A stretch of DNA of 64,000 bases from Bolinopsis microptera. Lineage: Eukaryota; Ctenophora; Tentaculata; Lobata; Bolinopsidae. Below, in pieces: positions 12,173-55,700 of this stretch. The notes below the pieces were generated by a model. It made no database searches and was not told the DNA's origin. It saw nothing but the letters and a program-made list of their open reading frames with translations. The stretch is from NCBI RefSeq assembly GCF_026151205.1, contig NC_087077.1:744001-808000 (forward strand), read 5' to 3'. How positions within the stretch are numbered: the stretch's first letter is position 1; each line of letters opens with the position of its first letter. Position numbers and translations under genes: made by a program.

Positions 12173-14108
12173 TCAATTAAGTGAGCTAACGACATCGCCT
12201 CCCCACATGACCTGTTCCCACACAAAAGACGCACACATCAAACAGTGAGTGGTATAGACTGTGTGTGATATATTTAAAGAGAATATAACTTGTACTACAG
12301 TCATTGGCCGCTATATATTGTCTACTTTTTGTGTGTGTTTCTGTTTTATGTGTTGAAATAATCTTCAAGAAGCTTCTTTTTTAAGGTAAGAGATTGTCAC
12401 TGTAATGACTTAGAGATTAAGATTTCTGTTGAAATAACGTTATTGACGAACTAGCATTTATATTTTTCATCCCAACCTTGCACGAAATTTGGGATTGGTC
12501 TTCCTGCGGTATAATCTGTTCAGACAGTGCACAAAGTCGTCCAGTGCGGCCCCTAGTAGGACCAGTGCCTTGCAATTATACCTATCAAGTGACATGTAAG
12601 GATTGCGGGAAGGAATCCCGAGTATTTAGGTTAGGTTAAGAGCACAGTAGGGTGTGTTCGACTATCTTGCTCTAGAGTGGCTTTCAATGAGCTTTATAAT
12701 CGTTCTAAGCCCTCGACTGACGAAACAGCATCTCGGTAAGACCTAGAATGTGCATACTTTAACCAAATACAGGAGTTCCACCAGGCTTACAAGCTCGCAT
12801 GTTTTCCAGTGCGTACAGTGGTGTAAGGATTCCTCCGAGTGGGCGGAGTTTACATACCAGACGTGCTATACAACCCGCGAATAACTGACATACCAACTAA
12901 CATCTCCCTACATCCCCCATCTCTCTCTCTCTTAGTCGTGCTCAGAGCCACATCATCCTACCTCTGATGAAATTAAATTCCCTCAGCAGTTCTTGATGTC
13001 ACCTGACAGGGCTGTGACCACTGCTGTAAGATGGCACATCAGCATGCAATAGCGTACAAGCCATTAGAATGGAATGTCATAATCAGCGCTCCACCTTAAA
13101 GCTTTAACGTATAATATTAATATTGCATATCATCGTATATATGTGCTCAAAGAGCTCTCATGTTTGTGTACGAAAATATGCTGTGTCAAGGACACAGAGA
13201 GATTTGTGGATTTACACAGTACTCAGGAATGTTCGAGTTCTTAAAAATTTGTCATCTTGACAGTGGTCACTACACCACGTACCTCCTAGAGAATGAGTTA
13301 GACGACGTATCAAAAAACCGGATAATATCTAACTTTTTGACCTGAAAACCACCTTAATTTTGAAAATCTAGTCCATTCTACCGTGTTGTATTTCTATGGC
13401 TAACTAATTTGTTGGACCAGTGTAATTTACAGGACAGTAAAACAGTATCTTGGGAGGAATGTTGGGTTTAAAACCGAAGTTGCCGGTAGAATTACTACCA
13501 ACGGCTCCACACTGTCGATGTCTAGGTGCACTAAGAGAGTTGTTAACAAGAACTTTTAACCAGGTCACTTGTTCTGTTAAACAGCTCGCCTCAAAGCACT
13601 ATAAAAAGTTGTAAAACTGAGTCTTCCAGCCTGCACCTGGAGCTGCTAGACTGGATATACTGATGTGTCACCAGCACTGACATCCTCCGCCTTGCTCCAC
13701 ACTCTCCCAGATCCAGGACAAGCCTGAGGAGTTATACCCTGAGCGAGGGGATCTCGGGGACAATCCTGGAAATAATATGTTGTCGCGGACAGAAAGCCAT
13801 TTGAGGGATATCGACGCTGCTGAATTCCTCTCCAAGTCCATATCTCCATAGCAACATAGTAATTAGTTTTACAGGTCTCCGCCACAACTCAGCTAGCTGT
13901 GCAGTGTATTTGTGGAGAGCTCTGAGCTATCGTATATTTTACTGACTGCTATTCTTAGCTGCTCCTAGTTCATTTGTGGGCCCTATTTCGGGACATCTGG
14001 TGACCTTTGTTTCTGGAAACTTCATGGAGAATTGATCAACTATTTGCACCGTTTCAATTTGGTTGTTCTGCTCTCGCTTCTGAAAACAAGCGTACTGGAG
14101 CTTCAAAG

Positions 14109-45495
<31,387 letters not shown>

Positions 45496-45975
45496 AAGTC
45501 CGTGTTTTTAGTGGAACACTAGAATGGATAGGATAATTTGACGTGAGACTTGTGGAAAGAGATAACACTTGAATTTGTGTTAAGATCCTTCTTTATTGGA
45601 CATGTCCCTTTGTGGGCATGCCCAAATATAGACATAATGTGCTGATTCGCATTTCGCAGTGCTCTTTACTGAGGAATTGAACTAGTCATTAAAGGGGATA
45701 AAGTTCTTTCTTTCGTGACCGTTACTTTTTGTTCAATTCCTCGGGGTATCAACTGGCACTTCTCATACTTTTCTTGAATCGCCTGTATTTTGGGTCTTGG
45801 GAGAATAATGATATGGTTTGACGTCACACCACGCGATTTTTTGTCACATCACGTGTTATTTTGTAACGCCACGTGCTATGACGTCACGTGCTATGACGTC
45901 ACGTATTTAAGGGTGTCTTAACAAGAGAATAGCATGTCTCACGTGTTTTGTAGCCAAATTGCGATGTTATTACAG

Positions 45976-45981
45976 AATAAA
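45976..45981 (+). promoter_or_regulatory. Polyadenylation signal AATAAA for the Bcl-2-like gene
   Basis: Canonical AATAAA about 480 bases after the stop at 45495. Confidence 0.4.
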
Positions 45982-46416
45982 AGATTATTATTAGTAATTA
46001 TTGGGGAGCGTGCTTTTCACTCCCCGAATGTTTCAAATGTGTGTTTTACTTTGACAAGAAACTAATTTAGATAAAACGTAATGAGTAATGATAATGGTAT
46101 TCGATCATGATGGGATGGAATCATTACACATTATATTTCATCAATTAATATTTAAAAATTTTCCCAAAATGTACGCATTATTTTTGCTGTGCGTGATTTT
46201 AAAAGAAAAAGATTAATAGCTGAAGATAAATTGAAATGTAAATCATTCACTTTCAGACATAAAGAAAATGTATTGATCGCTGTAAGGTAAAAAGGGTTTG
46301 ACAGAAAATGTTACAATCTTTTTATATTGCCCACAAACAGTAAGACATGGGCATTGGGCATTTGTACATTCTGGATTTTACAGATACAAGATAGTGCAAT
46401 AATTAATCAACTCGAG

Positions 46417-46422
46417 TTTATT
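46417..46422 (-). promoter_or_regulatory. Polyadenylation signal (AATAAA on minus) for PLC-gamma
   Basis: TTTATT on plus, 150 bases beyond the PLC-gamma stop. It lies about 440 bases from the signal of the convergent gene. Confidence 0.45.
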
Positions 46423-46573
46423 ACAATTATATAGGGTCCGGTGACGTAAAACTGGCCATTGCTGTAGTCTGAGTCAGAATGTCCAATTTCAAATTTGAGA
46501 AATTTTTGAATGTCTTCGCATGATATTAATCAGACTCCAGTAAAATCAGTCGGTATTATTATTAAGCAGTAGC

Positions 46574-46780
46574 TCACAAGTTTTTATTAAAATGCGAGGA
46601 GATAGCCGTTGTGGCACCCATTGGGTTCATAAGAGCGTCAATGAACTTGTCACTGTATTTCAGGTCGAACAGTTCCATAAGGTACCTCTCGAGAGTACAC
46701 TGTTGGTCTTCAAGGTGCTCTACAGCTGCTTTACGGTACTTTATGTTGGAGTGTATCACTGACGCTAGATCTGTCGCTTT
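46574..46780 (-). CDS. PLCG: PLC-gamma last exon (C-terminal tail)
   Basis: The acceptor TTTTTCAG precedes [20 protein letters not shown]. Helical, charged tail of 68 residues ending HFNKNL and a stop. It joins in phase 0 to the exon at 47217. No named domain. Confidence 0.75.
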   Translation of the reverse strand, partial: KATDLASVIHSNIKYRKAAVEHLEDQQCTLERYLMELFDLKYSDKFIDALMNPMGATTAISSHFNKNL

Positions 46781-49700
46781 CTGAAAAACGGACGGAGTTA
46801 ATAGATTTAGAAACCAGGTAACGCAAGAATAGAGCAATCAATTGGGTATTATTATATTGGGTATGCGAAAATTTCTCCATTTTCAACTTCAAGTTTTGAA
46901 AATGGACCGGACAATTACCAAATGGTCCCAATTTTGTCCCATTATGAATTATGAGCTTTCCTAGACGGAGACCGAGATTTCACTGTTTTGGGGACCCCAG
47001 GCTATAATGTTCATAAAAATATAGAGATTCGGCGGAATGACAGGCTGAGTGCCGACCAGTAATGACAATGTTTTGGCAGAATTTTTCATTACATTTTCAA
47101 ACATACGCTTTCCTGGATTGAAATGACTACGAGGAAAAGTAATGAGAAAGGTTCTGATGTTAAACTTAAGGGGCAAGGCTAGTAGGTTGCCAGGTTGGTT
47201 ATAAGTGCAACTATACCTTCTGAAGTTCGCTCTCCCTTTGGTTGTTCTGGTCTAGTCTGTCACAAGTTTCAAATGCCTCCCAGGGCCGTTTGTTTACGTG
47301 GACTAGTAGAGCTGCTAACTCCAGCTCTTCACCGTACACGTTGTGCAGGATCACTGATCTGTAGCCTGGATACGGAGAAACAAATTGTTAGCAATCATTT
47401 AGAATACGGCCCTAAATATTATATGGTGCAGACAATAGTAACAATGGTTTTTATGCTGATTTAGATTTTAGATCTTGGAGTAAACTAATGCTAAGAAATG
47501 CAACTTTATTATCAATACTGCTTAATACTAATAGTCTATGTAATAAGCGCCATGAGCTGGCACAGAATTTGTTGTCTCTGATTTTGATAAATTTGGTATC
47601 AAAAGTTACCTCTAAGTGTGAATAATGAAAATTCACCGTGTAGCACGATAACGTCAAGCTGTATGTGGGCTTTTTGTGCATCGCAAGAGTGTACAAAGGA
47701 CGAAAAATAGGTAATTTATTGCTTAAAATGCCTATAACTCCTAAAATATTGAATTTTTTGAAATAATTCTTACAGGATCGTAATGAACGTAGTCAGACGC
47801 AACTTTTAGTACCAAAATTATAATTTTTGAAGCACCAAATTTTTCAAAAATTTGTTCAAAATTTCACACAAGTGGGGACGGCTTTGTGTTCAGATTAAAA
47901 ATTTTTGAAAATAATTATAATTTTTCTTTAAATCTTAAAATATTAGTACTAAAATTTTCGTCTCGATGAGCTGATTACAATGTTAATTGACGATGTCAAT
48001 TCATGGCAGCTCGGCGCGGCACAGTAGCGCATCCCGCCGATCTCGCTGTGAGAAGCCTCATTGAGTGCGCGGCGCGGCACAGTAACGCATCGCGCTACAA
48101 ATTACAATGCCATAATAATTATGTGATAATAACTGAAAATGTGAAAGTTATAGGCCAAAAACTAAAAATTTGCGCGATAAAAGCACGCGCGGCAAACAAG
48201 CGCCGTGTAGCATTTTTAGCGAAAATTGCTACACGGCGGATTTATTTTATTCACATTTTTAGACAACTTTTGGTACCAAATTTATCGAAATCGGAGAAAA
48301 AAAATTCTGTGCTCGCGCTTGGCGCTTATTACACTGACTATACTACTATAAGCGTTGTGTTCACTTAGTGACTTACTAGTACTACCCCTACAAGTACACG
48401 ATGGTTGTCATAATATTATTGGGTTTCTTTCGAAGTTTCCGATACATGGCAAAGCCATGCCGCAGGGCTGAGGGCAGACAAATTCCAAGCCCTACATTTT
48501 CTGCAAACATGCATTCCACAACACCCCACAAACCTAATTCCTATGCAGCAACTTTCACCTGACATGAATACCTACGTATCATTTTTACTCGTCACGGGTC
48601 AGGTCACACCAATTTTACAGGTGAATATCCCGAGACATCAGACACTCCACCATACCAATTACCAATTACCACATGACATACCACTGTACCACATGACATA
48701 CCACATGACATCGGACTAGCGTCTGAAAACCATTAGGGGTAGGGTCACATGTCTCCCCACAGCTGTTATCAAGCAATCAGTGGTGGAGGGGGTTCCTTAC
48801 CGGTCCCACGTGGAGCCTGTAATGAGGGTTACGTCACACCACGTGACCGATTAATTACACGTGACCAGACTAACTGCAATCCCTCCCTCTAATGAGACAT
48901 CTCTAAAGTGAGGGCTGAGGGGCGGTATATAAGGCGGAAGTGAAGGGTGAAGTGCATCATTCAGTTTATCTCTGCCTTTCAACCAATTTCCTTAATTATA
49001 ATCCCTTACTTACCTTCCCTCTCACGATATGTACGGAGACAGAAAAACGGAGAACTTCACGGATTACTACATGCTGGTGGATCACATCGGATCAGGAGGA
49101 TACGGAACTGTGTGGACCTGTATCGACCGGGACACTAAACAGAAGTGTGCAGTAAAGATTGTCCCTGATAAAAAGTGCTTGCGGAAGACCTGGTGTCCCA
49201 GATTCAACAAGTACGTGCCGGATGAAGTGGCACTGTGGTTGCCTCTCTACCACCCCAACCTAGTGGCTCTTCTGGAGGTGTTTTACGATGAGGACGGCAA
49301 CTATTGGATGTACGTGATGGACTATGAGAAGGAATACCAGGATCTCTTTACTTACATCGACAAGAACGGACCTCTAACCTCCGCAGCTGCTGGTTTCACC
49401 ACCCGACAAGTTATCAAGGTAAGCTATCCTTATTTATCCCAGCTTTCAGTGACATCTTGACATCTCTTTAAATATTTCCCAGCCCTTTGATGATTCAATG
49501 TGTAATTTCAAATCGAAACTTTCAAATCAAACTCTAAATGCCTCCCTCACCAGGTTGTCCACTACCTTGTCTCCTGCGGTATCGATCATCGGGACATCAA
49601 GGACGAAAACATCCTCCTCAACCCCACCACTCTCCAGATCAAGCTGCTCGACTTCGGTTCCGCCAGTAAACTCTCTCCAGACCCCTACACCACCTACCAA

Positions 49701-52700
49701 GGAACAGACGTCTACCTGCCCCCAGAATACTACCGAGAGAAGAAATACTCCGCTTTCCCTGCTGCTGTCTGGACTATTGGGTGTTTGGTCCACTGCCTCA
49801 TTGCTGGAGACTGTCCTTTCAACGAGAAAACAGAGATCCGGGACTACGTTGAATTGCAGTGGCTTGATGATGGAGACGATCTCGCAAAGGACTTTATCAA
49901 CCGGTGTATGAAGAATGACGTTGATCAGAGACTTGATATTGTAAGTCTGTTGACGCATAGGTGGTTTAATGAGCCAGAGATTAATCCTAGTCTATGAGCT
50001 GGTTTACTTTTAGATAACATACATTTTCATTCACGTGACTCATTTATTTGTACGATATTTGTCATTTTTGTTTCACAGTATTTTTATCAGATTTATATAA
50101 CAGCATGTATTTATATACAGATTTATATGACAGTATGTTTTTATCAGATAGCTGATCTGTGCCCAATTTTAACGACATTCGTGCAGTGTGCACAATGCAC
50201 ACTGCACAGCCATGTAAGACTTTCATTTCGATCTCCCCAAATGACTCTAACTCTAACTCTAACTCTAACTCTAACTCTAACTCTAACTCTAACTCTAACT
50301 CTAACTCTAACTCTAACTCTAACTCTAACTCTAACTCTAACTCTAACTCTAACTCTAACTCTTACTCTAACTCTAACTCTAACTCTAACTCTAACTCTAA
50401 CTCTAACTCTAACTCTAACTCTAACTCTAACTCTAACTCTAACTCTAACTCTAACTCTAACTCTAACTCTAACTCTAACTCTAACTCTAACTCTAACTCT
50501 AACTCTAACTCTAACTTACCTTCTCTCATGTAGTCTACAGGAACACATCTTTGACCGAGAAGTTCGTTGGAGCTCGAGAAGAGGACGAATTGTAACATTG
50601 CTAACTGTGGGAACCCAACCGAAAACTCCATAGTGTTAGAGGGTAGATCCTGATACCATTTGGGAGATACACCTGGGAAGTGGGAAATTGAGAAAGTTAG
50701 ATCCTGGTATTAATATTAATTAATTAAAATGATTAAGCAGATACTAATATTAATTAATTAAAGGTTAGATCCTGATACTAATATTAATTAATTAAAATGA
50801 TTAAGCAGTGATTTTATATGCTAAACTCACCAGGTTTTCTGTCAACAGTAGATTTCTTTTGTATATTTTGATCGGGTCCAATACCATGGAGGGTCACACT
50901 TACAAAACAGCCTGTCTTGTTCCAGTTCTTCGGGAGGGAAATCAGCCTGAATAGAGTAATTTAATATTAAATGCTTTAGAAAAACAGCGTATAATAAAAA
51001 TGAAACAGGTAATACCAAAATTTTATTTTGGTTGTGACGTAAAAACATATAGTCAACTGCAGGTTTACTGGGCTGACCTGCCGGTGAGGATATTTATAGT
51101 TATCACTTCAGGACCCGCGTCTGTTAAGTAGGTCTTCAGATTGTTAGGATCGTATTGTTCTTTTCGTATGAACGCAGGCTTCATTATATAGCCTCTGCGT
51201 TGATTTCTGAGGTAAATTAGGCTGTAAATCGTGAAGAACTTTACAAAAAATCCAATTATTTAATTAAAGTTTAAACACTGTCCAATTTTAACTTTGAATA
51301 ATTTGTTGTAATTCATAATCGCTGCTGATTCTAGTTGTACACTGCTAACCTAGTGAACATGCCATGGTTGAGCTGCATGGCCAGGTCAGGCGTCTGAAAG
51401 TTGAGTGCGACTAGCTGCATTCCATACGCCCACGGCAACATTGGAGAGTAGTTTGAAGAGTCCATCCTCTTCCAACTGGGATACATCCTACCTAGTTGCT
51501 GGTCGCAAAACCTGCTCAGGTTCATGTAGTCCACTCTGTTCTTGGCGAACTTATCTATCGTCAGTTCTGTAAACGAGCACATGTGGTACCTGAGATATAT
51601 CCTTATATAGGAACCACGTGGTAAGACCTCATGTCATGAGGTATGACGTCATGTCACGTGGTGTGACGTAACGTTGGAGGCGGAGCGACTCGTAGTTATC
51701 TGTAAGACAGAAAATAATAATATGCCCGAATCAGTTCTAGTGCTATAAAAAGAACGCCTAGCTCACTAACGGTTGCATTAAACTGATTGTAGCGGGAGCG
51801 AAGGGTTCTAGTTCTATAAAAAGAACGCCTAGCTCACTAACGGTTGCATTAAACTGATTGTAGCGGGAGCGAAGGGTTCTAGTTCTATAAAAAGAACGCC
51901 TAGCTCACTAACGGTTCCATTAAACTGATTGTAGCGGGAGCGAAGGGTTCTAGTTCTATAAAAAGAACGCCTAGCTCACTAACGGTTGCATTAAACTGAT
52001 TGTAGCGGGAGCGAAGGGTTCTAGTTCTATAAAAAGAACGCCTAGCTCACGTACGGTTGCATTAAACTGATTGTAGCGGGAGCGAAGGGTTCTAGTTCTA
52101 TAAAAAGAACGCCTAGCTCACATACGGTTGCATTAAACTGATTGTAGCGGGAGCAAAGGGTTCTAGTTCTAGTTCTATAAAAAGAACGCCTAGCTCACAT
52201 ACGGTTGCATTAAACTGATTGTAGCGGGAGCGAAGGGTTCTAGTTCTAGTTCTATAAAAAGAACGCCTAGCTCACATACGGTTGCATTAAACTGATTGTA
52301 GCGGGAGCGAAGGGTTCTAGTTCTAGTTCTATAAAAAGAACGCCTAGCTCACATACGGTTGCATTAAACTGATTGTAGCGGGAGCGAAGGGTTCTAGTTC
52401 TAGTTCTATAAAAAGAACGCCTAGCTCACATACGGTTGCATTAAACTGATTGTAGCGGGAGCGAAGGGTTCTAGTTCTATAAAGCGAAGGGTTCTACTTA
52501 CGGTTGCATTAAACTGATTGTAGCTTACTTACGGTTGCATTAAACTGATTGTAGCTTACTTACGGTTGCATTAAACTGATTGTAGCTCACATACGGTTGC
52601 ATTAAACTGATTGTAGCTCACTTACGGTTGCATTAAACTGATTGTAGCTCACATACGGTTGCATTAAACTGATTGTAGCTCACATACGGCTGCATTAAAC

Positions 52701-55700
52701 TGATTGTAGCTCACTTACGGTTGCATTAAACTGATTGTAGCTCACTTACGGTTGCATTAAACTGATTGTAGCTCACATACGGCTGCATTAAACTGATTGT
52801 AGCAGCACTTACGGTTGCATTAAACTGATTGTAGCTCACATACGGCTGCATTAAACTGATTGTAGCTCACATACGGCTGCATTAAACTGATTGTAGCTCA
52901 CTTACGGTTGCATTAAACTGATTGTAGCTCACATACGGCTGCATTAAACTGATTGTAGCTCACATACGGTTGCATTAAACTGATTGTAGCGGGAGCGAAG
53001 GGTTCTAGTTCTATAAAGCGAAGGGTTCTACTTACGGTTGCATTAAACTGATTGTAGCTTACTTACGGTTGCATTAAACTGATTGTAGCTTACTTACGGT
53101 TGCATTAAACTGATTGTAGCTCACATACGGTTGCATTAAACTGATTGTAGCTCACTTACGGTTGCATTAAACTGATTGTAGCTCACATACGGTTGCATTA
53201 AACTGATTGTAGCTCACATACGGCTGCATTAAACTAATTGTAGCTCACTTACGGTTGCATTAAACTGATTGTAGCTCACATACGGCTGCATTAAACTGAT
53301 TGTAGCTCACATACGGCTGCATTAAACTGATTGTAGCTCACTTACGGTTGCATTAAACTGATTGTAGCTCACTTACGGTTGCATTAAACTGATTGTAGCT
53401 CACATACGGCTGCATTAAACTGATTGTAGCTCACATACGGCTGCATTAAACTGATTGTAGCTCACTTACGGTTGCATTAAACTGATTGTAGCTCACTTAC
53501 GGTTGCATTAAACTGATTGTAGCTCACTTACGGTTGCATTAAACTGATTGTAGCGGGAGCGAAGGGTTTGGGTACTTTAACAGCCTGGCAGTAGATCACC
53601 AGATCAGAAAGTTCCTTGCTAAGCCCCATCTTCGCAGCATCATGACCTCCGCCGGCTGTGAGGGTAGCTGCTTCCGTGAATACTTTAGCGAACTGGTGGA
53701 CTTCCAAATTAGAGGTGAACCTGTGATGGATTCATGTGTTCAGACATGTCAATACTATTACTAATAGTTAAGGGGGGGGGGGGCCAATGGATATTTTTTT
53801 GTGAAACTTGATTTCGAGATAGCAGTTGACCAACAAACTAGGACCAGTGACCGAACTTTTGAGGGGGTCCCTGACCCTAACCGCCAAACGGTGCCTGCGG
53901 GGCAGCCACGCCCATATTTGGTCCAAATTAGGCCCAATTTAGCCAAATACCCTGAACATGCCCAAAACCCAAATTTTAGGTGCTCTACTTGTAGCTAGTG
54001 GTCTCCTGAACTCGTATATGAAATTTCATCAAGATTGGACAAAAAATAACTGAGTTATGAGCCAAAAACCATATGCCCATATTTGGGCATACGCACCAAA
54101 TTTGGTAGATTTCGTCCCATAAATTGGTCAAATATCAATATTTTTCACTGAAACTTACTTTATATGAAAGGTAAGCCTAAACTACATATTCTCTGTAAGT
54201 TATAGCTTTATATCTGTTTAAATGTGGATACTAAGGCGAAAAGACCACAAAAAATGAACTAAATTGCCCATATCTTGGTTCGCGATATTCGCGGAATTGA
54301 TCTCATTAAAATTGTAACAACTCAATCAGTTTTCAAAATTTGTCCATGAAATTTTCGGAATCGACTCGAAATCGCATTTCCACCTTAGTTTGAGAACAGA
54401 TTTTTAATTTAGGCCTCCAAAAAAATTTGGCGGCCAAATTCCAAAATTTTCCCGGAGAAATTCAGAATTTGGCCGCCAAATTTTTTTTGAGGCCTTAATC
54501 AAAAATCTGTTCTCAAACTAAGGTGGAAATGCGATTTCGAGTCGATTCCGAAAATTTCATGGACAAATTTTGAAAACTGATTGAGTTGTTACAATTTTAA
54601 TGAGATCAATTCCGCGAATATCGCGAACCAAGATATGGGCAATTTAGTTCATTTTTTGTGGTCTTTTCGCCTTAGTATCCACATTTAAACAGATATAAAG
54701 CTATAACTTACAGAGAATATGTAGTTTAGGCTTACCTTTCATATAAAGTAAGTTTCAGTGAATAATATTGATATTTGACCAATTTATGGGACGAAATCTA
54801 CCAAATTTGGTGCGTATGCCCAAATATGGGCATATGGTTTTTGGCTCATAACTCAGTCATTTTATGTCCAATCTTGATGAAATTTCATATACGAGTTCAG
54901 GAGACCACTAGCTACAAGTAGAGTACCTAAAATTTGGGTTTTGGGCATGTTCAGAGTATTTGGCTAAATTGGGCCTAATTTGGACCAAATATGGGCGTGG
55001 CTGCCCCGCGGGCACCGTTTGGCGGTTGGGGTCCGGGACCCCCTCAAAAGTTCGGTCACTGGTCTTAGTTTGTTGGTCAACTGCTATCTCGAAATCAAGT
55101 TTCACAAAAAAATATCCATTGGCCCCCCCCCCCTTAATGGTTGTGTCAGGTTATTACAATTTTCCTGTTTGTCCGCAATCTTTCTATATTTACTCACTTC
55201 ATGGTAATCTTTGAGATTGGAGTTGTGAAACTGAAGAATTCCGAATTGGTACTCATAATGGGGACTTGCTTCTCTATTAGTATTTTGGTTTTGAGCTGGT
55301 TTCCGAAGGGAGTTCCGTCTTTGACAACGCTCGTGATCTCTACTGGTACATGCAGACCTGGAATGAGTCAATTTGGTATCCTGTTGACATCTAAAAATCA
55401 TTGTTGATTGTTATACATAACTTGTTCTGAGCTCATAGACTGCCTCACTTTATTTTACCTTTCCTTGTCCCGAAATCTGCCTCATAGAAATCCTTAGGCG
55501 GATCACTGTCGACACGTATCTTCAGAGCGTTATGAAACTTGAACCCCTTCAACAACAAGAACTTCAAATTCAGGGCAGGGTCGTCATACGGGTAGGCCTC
55601 ATTCAGCTCCACAGTAAGACCATCCGCATTGGTACTAACATGAGTTTCTAGTCCATCTTTACATACCATCGTCAGCTTCACAGATCCTTCACTAGTTATG

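Noticed and set aside
48003-48368. 121-codon ORF
   Set aside because: Overlaps the duplicated GC-rich block and hairpin; reads as repeat DNA with no protein pattern.
49527-49958. 143-codon open frame antisense to the kinase
   Set aside because: Shadow of kinase exon 2; no domain and no splice framework.
50127-50633. Reading frames of TLTLTL / NSNSNS over the CTCTAA array
   Set aside because: Hexamer repeat artefact. The only real coding here is the minus-strand C2 exon at 50520-50672.
54908-55401. Open frames in the foldback arms and the minus frame of 99 codons at its right edge
   Set aside because: Arm frames mirror each other and have no domain. The 99-codon frame is out of phase with the real PLC-gamma exon at 55198-55357.
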